Assembly: GCA_023134675.1 (NCBI GenBank)
Contig: JAGLUQ010000073.1
Span: 1 to 5,533, forward strand
Length of the DNA stretch: 5,533 bases
DNA from: Candidatus Aenigmatarchaeota archaeon
Lineage (GTDB): Archaea; EX4484-52; GLR71
Reading direction: 5' to 3'
Positions 1 through 5,533 of this stretch are shown one piece after another (positions within the stretch are counted from its first letter, which is position 1; every line of letters starts with the position of its first letter). The notes below the pieces were generated by a model. The model did no database searches and was not told the DNA's origin. It worked only from the letters and a program-made list of their open reading frames with translations. Made by a program: the position numbers and the translations under genes.

Positions 1-674
1 TGCACCCCAAGCTCTACCCTTGTGGCACCAAGTTCAAGAAACCTGTCTATCTGCTCTCTCTTAGAGAAGTCAGGTCTTGTCTCGATAGTCAGACCCACAC
101 ACCTGTGAAGAGAACTTTCATTAAGTTCCTGTGCAGTCTTAAGATCAGGAGAATCAGAACCGTTCATAGCGTCAAAGCACCGCTTGACAAAATCTTTCTG
201 ATATACCCAGTCAAGCGACGGAAAAGTCCCGCCCATAATGATAAGCTCTACTTTTGAAGTCTTGTGCCCAATCTCTCCAAGCTGCATCAGTCTGTGCTCT
301 ACCTGACGGTAAGGATCATGATCCATCCTCTGTGCCCGCATAGCTGCCGGCTCTTTTCCTGTATAACTACGAGGCGCACCTGAAAAGTCAGGACAATAGA
401 TGCACTTGCCCGGACACTTGCCTGGCTTGCACATGACAGCAACTACAGCGACACCGGATATGGTCCTGACAGGTTTCCGGACCAGAAGACCAAGCCTGCT
501 CTTCTCATCTTTAGCCGCGTGCTCAAAAATCTTTGAATTGCTTATGATACCTGAAAGGCTGGACTCACGCGAAAGCTTTATTTTTGCTTTCCTTAATCCT
601 ACCTTATCCTTTATCTTTCCAGAAAGTATATCTTCTATGATTTTACGCGCATCAGCTTTGGCAATATCCGGCAT
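1..674 (-). CDS. elp3: Elp3-type tRNA wobble-uridine modification enzyme, radical SAM half (3' end cut by window edge)
   Basis: Elp3 uses a radical SAM domain and a GNAT-like domain, with acetyl-CoA, to carboxymethylate U34 of tRNAs; archaea run it as a stand-alone enzyme. The window shows 224 N-terminal codons of a protein usually about 500-550 residues long; the GNAT domain lies beyond the left edge. Residues 1-75 form the basic, helical N-terminal region. The cluster motif CPGKCIYC (Cys87, Cys91, Cys94) is a compact CxxxCxxC, followed by SYTGKEPAAMRA (103-114), the DHDPYRQVEHRL segment (118-129), the MGGTFPS signature (147-153), and GLTIETRPD (194-202) leading into LGATRVELGV at the edge. 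These blocks are characteristic of the family. The ATG at 674 is chosen because an in-frame stop lies about 25 bases upstream and a TATA-like box sits about 24 bases away. No Shine-Dalgarno sequence is visible. An extra Cys82 lies just before the cluster; Cys87 is the likelier ligand. Family assignment is secure. Confidence 0.95.
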   Translation of the reverse strand, partial: MPDIAKADARKIIEDILSGKIKDKVGLRKAKIKLSRESSLSGIISNSKIFEHAAKDEKSRLGLLVRKPVRTISGVAVVAVMCKPGKCPGKCIYCPDFSGAPRSYTGKEPAAMRAQRMDHDPYRQVEHRLMQLGEIGHKTSKVELIIMGGTFPSLDWVYQKDFVKRCFDAMNGSDSPDLKTAQELNESSLHRCVGLTIETRPDFSKREQIDRFLELGATRVELGV

Positions 675-692
675 AAAGATAATAATAGAAAG

Positions 693-702
693 ATATTTTT
701 AA
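693..702 (-). promoter_or_regulatory. Likely TATA box for elp3
   Basis: On the minus strand this reads TTAAAAATAT. Its centre is about 24 bases upstream of the elp3 ATG, so a transcript starting at the usual archaeal TATA-to-start distance would begin at or within a few bases of the start codon. This predicts a leaderless or nearly leaderless mRNA and agrees with the absence of a Shine-Dalgarno sequence. I see no clear BRE; the bases upstream are pyrimidine-rich rather than purine-rich, which weakens the call. Confidence 0.5.
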
Positions 703-714
703 AAAAGGAAGAAG
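701..714 (-). terminator. Possible T-rich terminator after the 500-residue orphan
   Basis: Downstream of the TAA at 722-724 the minus strand carries a pyrimidine tract ending in six T residues (CTTCTTCCTTTTTT). Archaeal RNA polymerase can terminate at such runs without a hairpin. The tract abuts the elp3 TATA-like box, so it could equally be promoter context. The call is weak. Confidence 0.3.
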
Positions 715-721
715 ATTTTTA

Positions 722-2224
722 TTATGCATTCAAAAATTCCTGCAGATCAACTAATAGAGATAAATCAAGCTTTTGACCAGGCTTATCAGGGTCAAAAATC
801 GCAGTATCAATCTCTTGTTTTCTCATATACTCTATTGCCTTGGAAAGAGAACCGTTCATCGAACCAATACCCTTTTTCATACCTGCAACCTCACTTTTTA
901 TAGTTGAGATATTTTCAAGCAGCAACTCTTCCTGTATCTTATGCACTCTATATTCAGGTTCAGATTCAATCAGGCGTTGGATGTCTAATTTGATTTTAGG
1001 CCCTTTAGTATCATTTTTTTTCTTCTTATTTTTAGATATTTTTCTGAACAATTGTTCTACAGCATTATAATATATTTTATTTTCCGTAGACTGACCCTTC
1101 CTAAAATCTTTATGTACCTTAAACTTATCAAGCGTATCATAGCTTTGAATCTTATCATGATTTGATATCAGATAACACAGTGCTTCTATTTCATAATTAT
1201 GCAGGTTTCCAAATTTCCTGGCAAAATTTGTCATTGATTTTCTTGCAGATTCAACACTCTCACTAATAACGGAAATATCGCTCTCAAGAAACTCTATATC
1301 ATCAATATTGCTTTTCTGCATTTCTACAGCATCATATATCTCAGAAAGAGAATCCAAGAAAACAAACTTTTCAAGAATATATGACATATTTTTAATATCA
1401 TACCTGATACGACTTCTCAAATCAACCATAGAATTATATTTAGCAATCATAGTTTTTTGATTATTGAAAAAGTCACTATACATCTCATTAAATACAACAT
1501 TAAAGCGCTCAGACATAGAATCACATAATATATTTTCAACATCACGCTCTGCAAAAATTATATTTTCTAAAAAATCAAAAAAAGAAGTATATCCCTGCTT
1601 ATCAAGACCATATTCATCAAAAAAACGAAACAGCTCTTTGTTTATAGAATCATATGCTTCTTTGCTTATGGCCGGCCTGAAAATTTTCTTTTTAGAGGAA
1701 CCATAAAAGACTGCCTTATACTTATCATGTGTATCATCAGAAAGAAAGAACTTAGCAGTAGAAAAGATAAAAGCTTCCCAACATACTTCATATTTTTTAC
1801 TAGTTTCATTGATTTCAGAAAGCATAGAAGATAAAACATTATCTAAAAACAAATGATTAGTATTTTCCAATGAATGATGAGAATCATTGATTCTCTCCAA
1901 CTCCTTATATTTAAGGTTTGTATAGTCTACATAGCTTTTTATAACTTTCATCTGATTCTCAAAAGTACCCAAATAATCAACTAAACTGCCAATCTTATCC
2001 TCAAAATCATCTCTATTAGAGTTATCAAAATAAAGCTTAAGAATATTATCTTGATCAAGCAAATGAAATCGGTCCAAAGAATCCTGTTCATAAAACCAGG
2101 GGTATGAAATTTTTCCACCGTTAAAAATAATTTTATTCAGATTTTCATTTAATCCATTACATTCAGGATCAACAGGAATATCAATTGATCTTCCAATTTT
2201 TATCAAAGTGGATGCATCATACAT
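722..2224 (-). CDS. Orphan 500-residue helical cytosolic protein with a possible winged-helix segment
   Basis: I do not recognise this family. The protein is hydrophilic and probably mostly helical, rich in Asp, Glu, Lys, Asn, Ser, Phe and Tyr. It has no signal peptide and no convincing membrane helix; 148-162 is the most hydrophobic stretch but is too short and polar. Residues 70-145 and 255-335 look like long amphipathic or coiled-coil helices. Residues 338-395 (NLHNYEIEALCYLI, then a basic loop, then IYYNAVEQLFRKI) resemble the helix order of an OmpR-like winged-helix domain; this is inference from pattern only. A lysine-rich patch follows at 396-412, then a helical tail (425-470) and a short leucine-rich C-terminus. 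The ATG at 2224 sits about 26 bases from the centre of a good TATA box, which supports this start and its own transcript. The gene is clearly more AT-rich (about 23-33% in sampled lines) than the flanking elp3 and trmB-like genes, suggesting acquisition. The ORF is intact with no frameshift. It could be a defence, replication or regulatory accessory protein; nothing visible decides this. Confidence 0.85.
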   Translation of the reverse strand: MYDASTLIKIGRSIDIPVDPECNGLNENLNKIIFNGGKISYPWFYEQDSLDRFHLLDQDNILKLYFDNSNRDDFEDKIGSLVDYLGTFENQMKVIKSYVDYTNLKYKELERINDSHHSLENTNHLFLDNVLSSMLSEINETSKKYEVCWEAFIFSTAKFFLSDDTHDKYKAVFYGSSKKKIFRPAISKEAYDSINKELFRFFDEYGLDKQGYTSFFDFLENIIFAERDVENILCDSMSERFNVVFNEMYSDFFNNQKTMIAKYNSMVDLRSRIRYDIKNMSYILEKFVFLDSLSEIYDAVEMQKSNIDDIEFLESDISVISESVESARKSMTNFARKFGNLHNYEIEALCYLISNHDKIQSYDTLDKFKVHKDFRKGQSTENKIYYNAVEQLFRKISKNKKKKNDTKGPKIKLDIQRLIESEPEYRVHKIQEELLLENISTIKSEVAGMKKGIGSMNGSLSKAIEYMRKQEIDTAIFDPDKPGQKLDLSLLVDLQEFLNA

Positions 2225-2245
2225 ACAAGTATTTCAAAAAGAAAA

Positions 2246-2258
2246 CTTTTTATACTTT
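2246..2258 (-). promoter_or_regulatory. TATA box and BRE-like promoter of the 500-residue orphan
   Basis: The minus strand reads AAAGTATAAAAAG here. The TATAAAAA core (2247-2254) is centred about 26 bases before the A of the ATG at 2224, which is the usual archaeal TATA-to-start distance. The purine-rich AAAG just upstream could act as BRE. The start codon would fall at or next to the transcription start, giving a leaderless mRNA. This is the clearest promoter in the window. Confidence 0.65.
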
Positions 2259-2269
2259 ATCACTAATGT

Positions 2270-2281
2270 AAAATAAAAAAA
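2270..2281 (-). terminator. T-run terminator after the TrmB-family gene
   Basis: About 28 bases past the regulator's TGA the minus strand has seven T residues, an A, then four more T residues. This matches intrinsic archaeal oligo-T termination. It lies between the regulator and the next promoter, so it would separate the two transcription units. No stem-loop is evident. Confidence 0.5.
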
Positions 2282-2308
2282 GATATAAGACAATAATATA
2301 CCAAAAAC

Positions 2309-3118
2309 TCACTTCAGATGTCCCCAAATCATCTCAAACATAGTCTGGGCAAAATTCTCGCTGAAATGATCGCTTGCGCTCCAGAAAGCTGTGTCCTGAC
2401 TCTCATGTGTCTTTGAATCATCAGTGAGCCCAAACATCACCTGCTTGCCGTCAACGACCATCATGCGCCCGACAGGAAGCTTCTTGCTGGATGAGTTCAG
2501 ATCCTTAAAATCAGCAAGCTCAGAAAGCATCTTTGACTCATCTTTGTTTGAGGAAGTGACAGGTGCCGCAACTCTCAGCTTTATCCCGTTCTTCTTTGCC
2601 TTCTGAAGTATATTGGAATGCTTGTCAACAAGAGTCTTGACGCCTGACTCGGTCGTCATGATATCTATGCTGTTCTGTGCACCTTTTATCATTGAATTTA
2701 CATGAAGATTCATTGAATAGTTGCCCTTGAACGAGCCGGACAGCTCAGAAGGATCAACAAGAGAAAGTCCGCTGCTGTAAAGGCTGGAAAGCTCTTTCAT
2801 AGAATCGCTTGTTGAGAAAGTGCTCATCCTTGTCACAGTCCTCTTAAAATTATCCTTAAGTATCTGCTTTGATTTCTCTATCGCCTCAACAGGATCAACA
2901 GCCACATACTGCATCGGTTTTGCATGCTTGATTATGACGAATCCTTTCTCGCCCAGACTCTCAAGAACATCATACGCCCTTGACCTCGGCACAGAAGCAA
3001 GCTCTGAAAGCTCTCCCACGTTGGATGTGCCTCTCGCGATCAATGCCGCATACAGTTTCCTTTCATACAGGTTAAGACCTATGTTCTTCAACGCATCAAG
3101 AGTTTCCTGGCTTATCAT
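2309..3118 (-). CDS. TrmB-family transcription regulator
   Basis: This is a 269-residue cytosolic DNA-binding regulator. Numbering is from the ATG at 3118. Residues 1-75 form the TrmB winged helix: LKNIGLNLYERKLYAALI, then the recognition-helix region VGELSELASVPRSRAYDVLESL and the wing GFVIIKHAKPMQYVAV. A helical linker (about 80-100) probably dimerises. Residues 110-269 match the TrmB effector domain, which has a phospholipase-D-like fold without its catalytic HKD: IDIMTTESG, GIKLRVAAPV, and GRMMVVDGKQVMFGLTDD, followed by a C-terminal helix ending in MIWGHLK. TrmB proteins often sense sugars, but many archaeal paralogues have unknown ligands and I cannot name one. An in-frame GTG at 3127 would add three residues (MII); the ATG fits the family start better, while the better TATA box could also serve a leaderless GTG start. 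The GC content matches the core neighbours. The adjoining spacer holds a palindrome it might bind (inference). Confidence 0.92.
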   Translation of the reverse strand: MISQETLDALKNIGLNLYERKLYAALIARGTSNVGELSELASVPRSRAYDVLESLGEKGFVIIKHAKPMQYVAVDPVEAIEKSKQILKDNFKRTVTRMSTFSTSDSMKELSSLYSSGLSLVDPSELSGSFKGNYSMNLHVNSMIKGAQNSIDIMTTESGVKTLVDKHSNILQKAKKNGIKLRVAAPVTSSNKDESKMLSELADFKDLNSSSKKLPVGRMMVVDGKQVMFGLTDDSKTHESQDTAFWSASDHFSENFAQTMFEMIWGHLK

Positions 3119-3142
3119 AATAATCACACAAAATCAGTTACA

Positions 3143-3160
3143 CTTTATAATTTATATATG
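3143..3160 (-). promoter_or_regulatory. Overlapping TATA-like boxes upstream of the TrmB-family gene
   Basis: The minus strand reads CATATATAAATTATAAAG. TATATAAA (3151-3158) is preceded by purine-rich GAAA, a plausible BRE, and would place transcription start near 3128, next to the GTG at 3127 and 10 bases before the ATG at 3118. TTATAAAG (3143-3150) is centred about 28 bases from the ATG. The sequence does not say which box is used. Both leave essentially no leader. Confidence 0.5.
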
Positions 3161-3162
3161 TT

Positions 3163-3180
3163 TCTATACGGTGGTATATA
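3163..3180. repeat. Imperfect palindrome beside the regulator promoter, possible operator
   Basis: The plus strand reads TCTATAC, then GGTG, then GTATATA. The two 7-base arms are inverted copies with one mismatch around a 4-base spacer. The site lies immediately upstream of the BRE/TATA region of the TrmB-family gene, a position suited to an activator site or to autoregulation by a dimeric regulator. It does not match the TATCAC-N5-GTGATA motif known for Thermococcales TrmB proteins. AT-rich sequence makes chance inverted repeats common, so the call is tentative. Confidence 0.35.
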
Positions 3181-3221
3181 TAGATTACTGTTATTAACTT
3201 ATAATCAATATTGGTAGATTA

Positions 3222-3284
3222 GATATAAAAAGGTATATGGAGACTTCTTATTTTCAGCTCGTATAAATCTTATAACCTATAACT
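3222..3284 (-). terminator. Possible termination region after the membrane orphan
   Basis: Downstream of the TAA at 3290-3292 the minus strand first shows a weak dyad, TTATA-GGT-TATAA (3270-3282), then five T residues (3227-3231). Either could contribute to archaeal termination, but neither is strong. The segment TTTTTATATC (3222-3231) also resembles a TATA box and could start a longer-leader transcript for the TrmB-family gene. The rest of the 3119-3289 spacer shows no coding potential. Confidence 0.25.
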
Positions 3285-3289
3285 ACACT

Positions 3290-4297
3290 TTACCTAATAA
3301 TTACATCAAAAGTTTCATTCCATTCTTTATTTGGTTCACAGAAATCACAGGTTATACGCAATCTTAGTTCTGTTTCACCAAAAGGCACTGTATCTTCCTT
3401 ATCTTCATTACAATCTCTTTTTATACCTGAACACCCATCAGCAACCAAATATAAATCATCACATCTTGATTTACCGGATTCTAAATCAAATATATGGATA
3501 TTATTACTATTAAAAGACCAATTATTATCCCAATAAGCATAAATATGTCCTGTACTTGTTTGTCCTATATTTTTAAAACAGATTTCTACAATCTCTGTCT
3601 GATTTCTCTCATTCAATAAATTCTCTTTAATTAATATCGATGGTTCACCTCTTTCAAACCATACATTTAATTCAGGATTATATGGAGATGTAGATATTTC
3701 TAATAAAGCAAGTTGACTTTGTGAAATCTCTGTCTGATTCTTTAAGATATCCGCCTGTGTTTGAGAAACATTAAGCAGACCTTCTGAAATATTTGTTTGT
3801 ACAAAAACAGTATTATAAACAAGAATTGATGTAACGACAAACATAAAGAATGAAACTATTAACATCCCATATGATATAGATCTTTGTTTTCCCATTATTT
3901 CTGTTTGTTTTCCAATTATTTTTGTTTGTTTTTTGCTCAATTCAACCTGTGTTTTTTGAATTTCATGTTGTTCTTGTTGATGTATCTTATTTTTTAAATT
4001 ATCTCTAAAATCAAATAATTTATCAATATTTATACTATATCCATTATCTGGACCTTGATGTCTCTTTAAAATATCTTTACTAGTTAAAATTCGTACTATT
4101 TTTTGTTCAAATTCATTTTTTTTTCGTCTAACCTTATTTTTTATAATTTTTACATTAACCCCCTCATCATTAATCTGTTTATTTATAATAGCATATAATT
4201 CTTCATTAGGTATTAAATTATTTCCTTTAATATATAATTCATACAAATAATTTATAATTTTTAACCATATTAAATCATCCAACAATATATTACTCAT
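3290..4297 (-). CDS. Orphan single-pass membrane protein: possible winged-helix head, coiled coils on both sides of the membrane, Cys-rich outer domain
   Basis: I do not recognise this 335-residue protein as a named family. Residues 1-100 are basic and helical, with a pattern (LYELYIKGNNLIPNEELYAII, later ILKRHQGPDNGYSI) that could be a winged-helix domain; this is inference. Residues 110-141 form heptads with Gln at 117, 124, 131 and 138 and Leu/Ile at 120, 127, 134 and 141. One membrane helix follows (about 142-166). A second heptad stretch has Gln at 181, 188 and 195 and Ile/Leu at 184, 191 and 198. Residues 205-335 look like a beta-sandwich, perhaps CARDB-like (VEICFKNIGQTSTG, later GETELRLRITC). 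All six Cys (240, 279, 289, 296, 317, 320) and all six N-x-S/T sites lie after the membrane helix, so the N-terminus is probably cytosolic. The gene starts six bases after the ligase stop with no promoter visible, so it is probably co-transcribed. Its GC (about 18-35% in sampled lines) is far below the ligase's, suggesting acquisition. Confidence 0.85.
   Translation of the reverse strand: MSNILLDDLIWLKIINYLYELYIKGNNLIPNEELYAIINKQINDEGVNVKIIKNKVRRKKNEFEQKIVRILTSKDILKRHQGPDNGYSINIDKLFDFRDNLKNKIHQQEQHEIQKTQVELSKKQTKIIGKQTEIMGKQRSISYGMLIVSFFMFVVTSILVYNTVFVQTNISEGLLNVSQTQADILKNQTEISQSQLALLEISTSPYNPELNVWFERGEPSILIKENLLNERNQTEIVEICFKNIGQTSTGHIYAYWDNNWSFNSNNIHIFDLESGKSRCDDLYLVADGCSGIKRDCNEDKEDTVPFGETELRLRITCDFCEPNKEWNETFDVIIR
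3883..3924. repeat. Two tandem 21-bp units encoding coiled-coil heptads
   Basis: Unit 1 (3883-3903) and unit 2 (3904-3924) differ at only two of 21 positions. The reading frame makes each unit one seven-residue heptad of the Gln-rich coiled coil just inside the membrane helix (about residues 125-138, containing IIGKQTE and IMGKQ). A third, degraded copy may follow from 3925, where only the first eight bases still match. Near-identity at the DNA level suggests recent unit duplication. Confidence 0.75.
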
Positions 4298-4303
4298 ATC
4301 TTC

Positions 4304-5533
4304 TCAACCCCGTCCCCTCTGCCCGCCATACACCATAGAGATCTCATCAACAGTAGACGTATCCTCAGCCATCCTATCCTCACGAAGTCGCACAAGACGG
4401 GGGAAACGAAGAGCAAACCCGGACGAATACTTCGAAGATTTCTGTATCTCCTCAAAAGCCACTTCAATAACAACCACAGGCCTGATAGCAACTGTTTTCC
4501 CTTTCTCCTCAGTTATATGGGGTTTAAGCATTTCAGTGAGCTCTCCAAAAGATGTCCCTTCCTCAGACTTCTCCTTTATCCCTGTACCCATCTTACCGAT
4601 AGTCAGGTATTCACCTGAATCAGGATCATAGCATGCCAGATGAAAACTGCTCAGCCACCCTACTCTCTTGCCTTCCCCATAGTCGGCCCCGACAATCACA
4701 AGATCAAGATTGTCCATTGTCGGCTTTATCTTGATGCCATAGCCTACTCTGCTTCCCGGTTTGTACGGAGCAGAAAGATTCTTCATCATTATACCTTCAT
4801 TTCCTTTGGAGAGTGATTCCTTATAGAACTCATCCACAGCTTTGGCATCAGAAGTCACAATATGCTTTGCAACCTTGATCTTCTCACTTTCAGAGACAAT
4901 AGACTCTATCATCTTCCTTCTCTCCTCAAAAGGAGCATCTATAAGATTATTTCCGTTAACCATCATTGCATCAAAGAAATTCACAATCACAGGAATGTCC
5001 TTGATAATCTCCTCAATTTTATGCTTCCTCTTTATCCTGCGCGATATCTTCTGGAAAGGCAGCCACTTGCCTGTCTTCTTGTCAACACCTATGACCTCAC
5101 AGTCAAGAATGAAAGATTCAGCTTTCACGCATTCCCTGACAGCACGCTCAACATCAGAGAATTGTCTGGTCACATCCTCAAGCCGTCTTGTGAAAAGCTT
5201 TATCGTATCATCAGTCCTGTGCACCTGCAGGCGGAAACCGTCATACTTATACTCTATAGCTGCCGGCTTCCCCACAATACCAAAAGCATCATCAATTGTC
5301 AAAGCCTTTTGGTACAGCATAACCTTCAGAGGATGATTGGCATTCATCTTAAGCTTGGCAAGAGCAGTAAGGCCGCCATCCTTTGCAGCAAGAGCGACGA
5401 GAGAAAAATCATTTGTCATGCTGAAAGCATGCTCAACAGAAGATACAATCCTTGACTTGGTTTCGTTTCCGGTGGAAACATCATGAAAAAATATGTAATC
5501 AATACCTGACTCTTTCTTCAATAGCTCATCATC
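4304..5533 (-). CDS. lig: Archaeal ATP-dependent DNA ligase, catalytic core and OB-fold (5' end cut by window edge)
   Basis: This enzyme seals DNA nicks in replication and repair through a lysyl-AMP intermediate. The frame stays open to the right edge; the TTG at 5521 is an internal Leu codon, not a start. The 409 visible residues are the C-terminal part of a protein usually about 550-600 long, so most of the DNA-binding domain is missing. Numbering visible residues: motif I EYKYDGFR with AMP-accepting Lys96 (94-101), motif Ia TRRLEDVT (115-122), motif III FILDCEVIG (141-149), motif IIIa FFDAMMVNG (186-194), motif IV NEGIMMKN (245-252), motif V GIKIKP (266-271), then the OB-fold with NLDLVIVGADYGEGKR and motif VI RFPRLVRLREDR (376-387). 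The tail QRGRG is typical of archaeal ligases. All catalytic motifs are intact. The AT-rich membrane gene begins six bases after the TGA and may be co-transcribed. Confidence 0.97.
   Translation of the reverse strand, partial: DDELLKKESGIDYIFFHDVSTGNETKSRIVSSVEHAFSMTNDFSLVALAAKDGGLTALAKLKMNANHPLKVMLYQKALTIDDAFGIVGKPAAIEYKYDGFRLQVHRTDDTIKLFTRRLEDVTRQFSDVERAVRECVKAESFILDCEVIGVDKKTGKWLPFQKISRRIKRKHKIEEIIKDIPVIVNFFDAMMVNGNNLIDAPFEERRKMIESIVSESEKIKVAKHIVTSDAKAVDEFYKESLSKGNEGIMMKNLSAPYKPGSRVGYGIKIKPTMDNLDLVIVGADYGEGKRVGWLSSFHLACYDPDSGEYLTIGKMGTGIKEKSEEGTSFGELTEMLKPHITEEKGKTVAIRPVVVIEVAFEEIQKSSKYSSGFALRFPRLVRLREDRMAEDTSTVDEISMVYGGQRGRG

Noticed and set aside
400..702. Plus-strand ORF of 100 residues opposite elp3
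   Set aside because: It overlaps the conserved radical SAM coding region in antisense and runs into the elp3 promoter.
1735..1783. Membrane helix in the 500-residue orphan (residues 148-162)
   Set aside because: The hydrophobic stretch is only about 15 residues, holds Glu, Ser, Thr and Lys, and is flanked by charged residues, so it fits a buried helix better.
2820..3197. Plus-strand ORF of 125 residues with a hydrophobic tail
   Set aside because: It is antisense to the TrmB winged helix, and its hydrophobic end comes from AT-rich promoter sequence.
3119..3289. A small RNA, riboswitch or attachment site in the spacer
   Set aside because: Only short AT-rich dyads are visible, with no stable stem, no known aptamer pattern and no flanking direct repeat.
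4294..4491. Minus-strand ORF of 65 residues in a second frame over the ligase end
   Set aside because: It lies within ligase motif VI in another frame; its Arg/Leu/Trp-rich translation is typical of a shadow frame.
4842..5455. Two long plus-strand ORFs opposite the ligase (164 and 197 residues)
   Set aside because: They are antisense to an unmistakable ligase with intact catalytic motifs, and their translations show no protein-like domain pattern.
5519..5521. TTG as the start codon of the ligase
   Set aside because: The frame continues open to the window edge and a full ligase needs a further N-terminal DNA-binding domain, so this is an internal Leu codon.

Overview
The window looks archaeal. 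The evidence is an archaeal-type ATP-dependent DNA ligase ending in the QRGR tail common in that family, a TrmB-type transcription regulator, a stand-alone Elp3 with a compact CxxxCxxC cluster, and AT-rich boxes about 24-28 nt upstream of start codons with no Shine-Dalgarno sequence, as expected for leaderless archaeal transcripts. I cannot fix the lineage. A DPANN-type or euryarchaeal genome would both fit.

All five genes read on the minus strand, so the biological order runs right to left. At the right edge, 5533-4304 is the C-terminal part of the DNA ligase, whose N-terminus lies outside the window. Six bases later, 4297-3290 encodes a very AT-rich orphan with a cytosolic N-terminus, a heptad coiled coil on each side of a single membrane helix, and a Cys-rich extracytoplasmic beta domain. 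A spacer of about 170 bp (3119-3289) carries promoter-like elements and an imperfect palindrome. It is followed by a TrmB-family regulator (3118-2309). An 84-bp spacer with a T-run terminator and a well-placed TATA box precedes a second AT-rich orphan of 500 residues (2224-722). After 47 bp comes elp3 (674-1), cut by the left edge.

The layout is a mosaic. Three genes of recognisable family (ligase, TrmB regulator, Elp3) have roughly 40-50% GC by sampling lines. The two unrecognised genes between them are roughly 20-35%. The elp3 gene, the 500-residue orphan and the regulator each appear to have their own promoter. The membrane orphan has none that I can see and probably depends on ligase transcription. 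There is no stretch over 300 bases without a gene, and I see no RNA genes, CRISPR arrays or insertion sequences. The best candidate for something undescribed is the membrane orphan: a possible DNA-binding-like head joined through a membrane-crossing coiled coil to an outside sensor-like domain. The 500-residue helical orphan comes second. No function is established for either from sequence alone.
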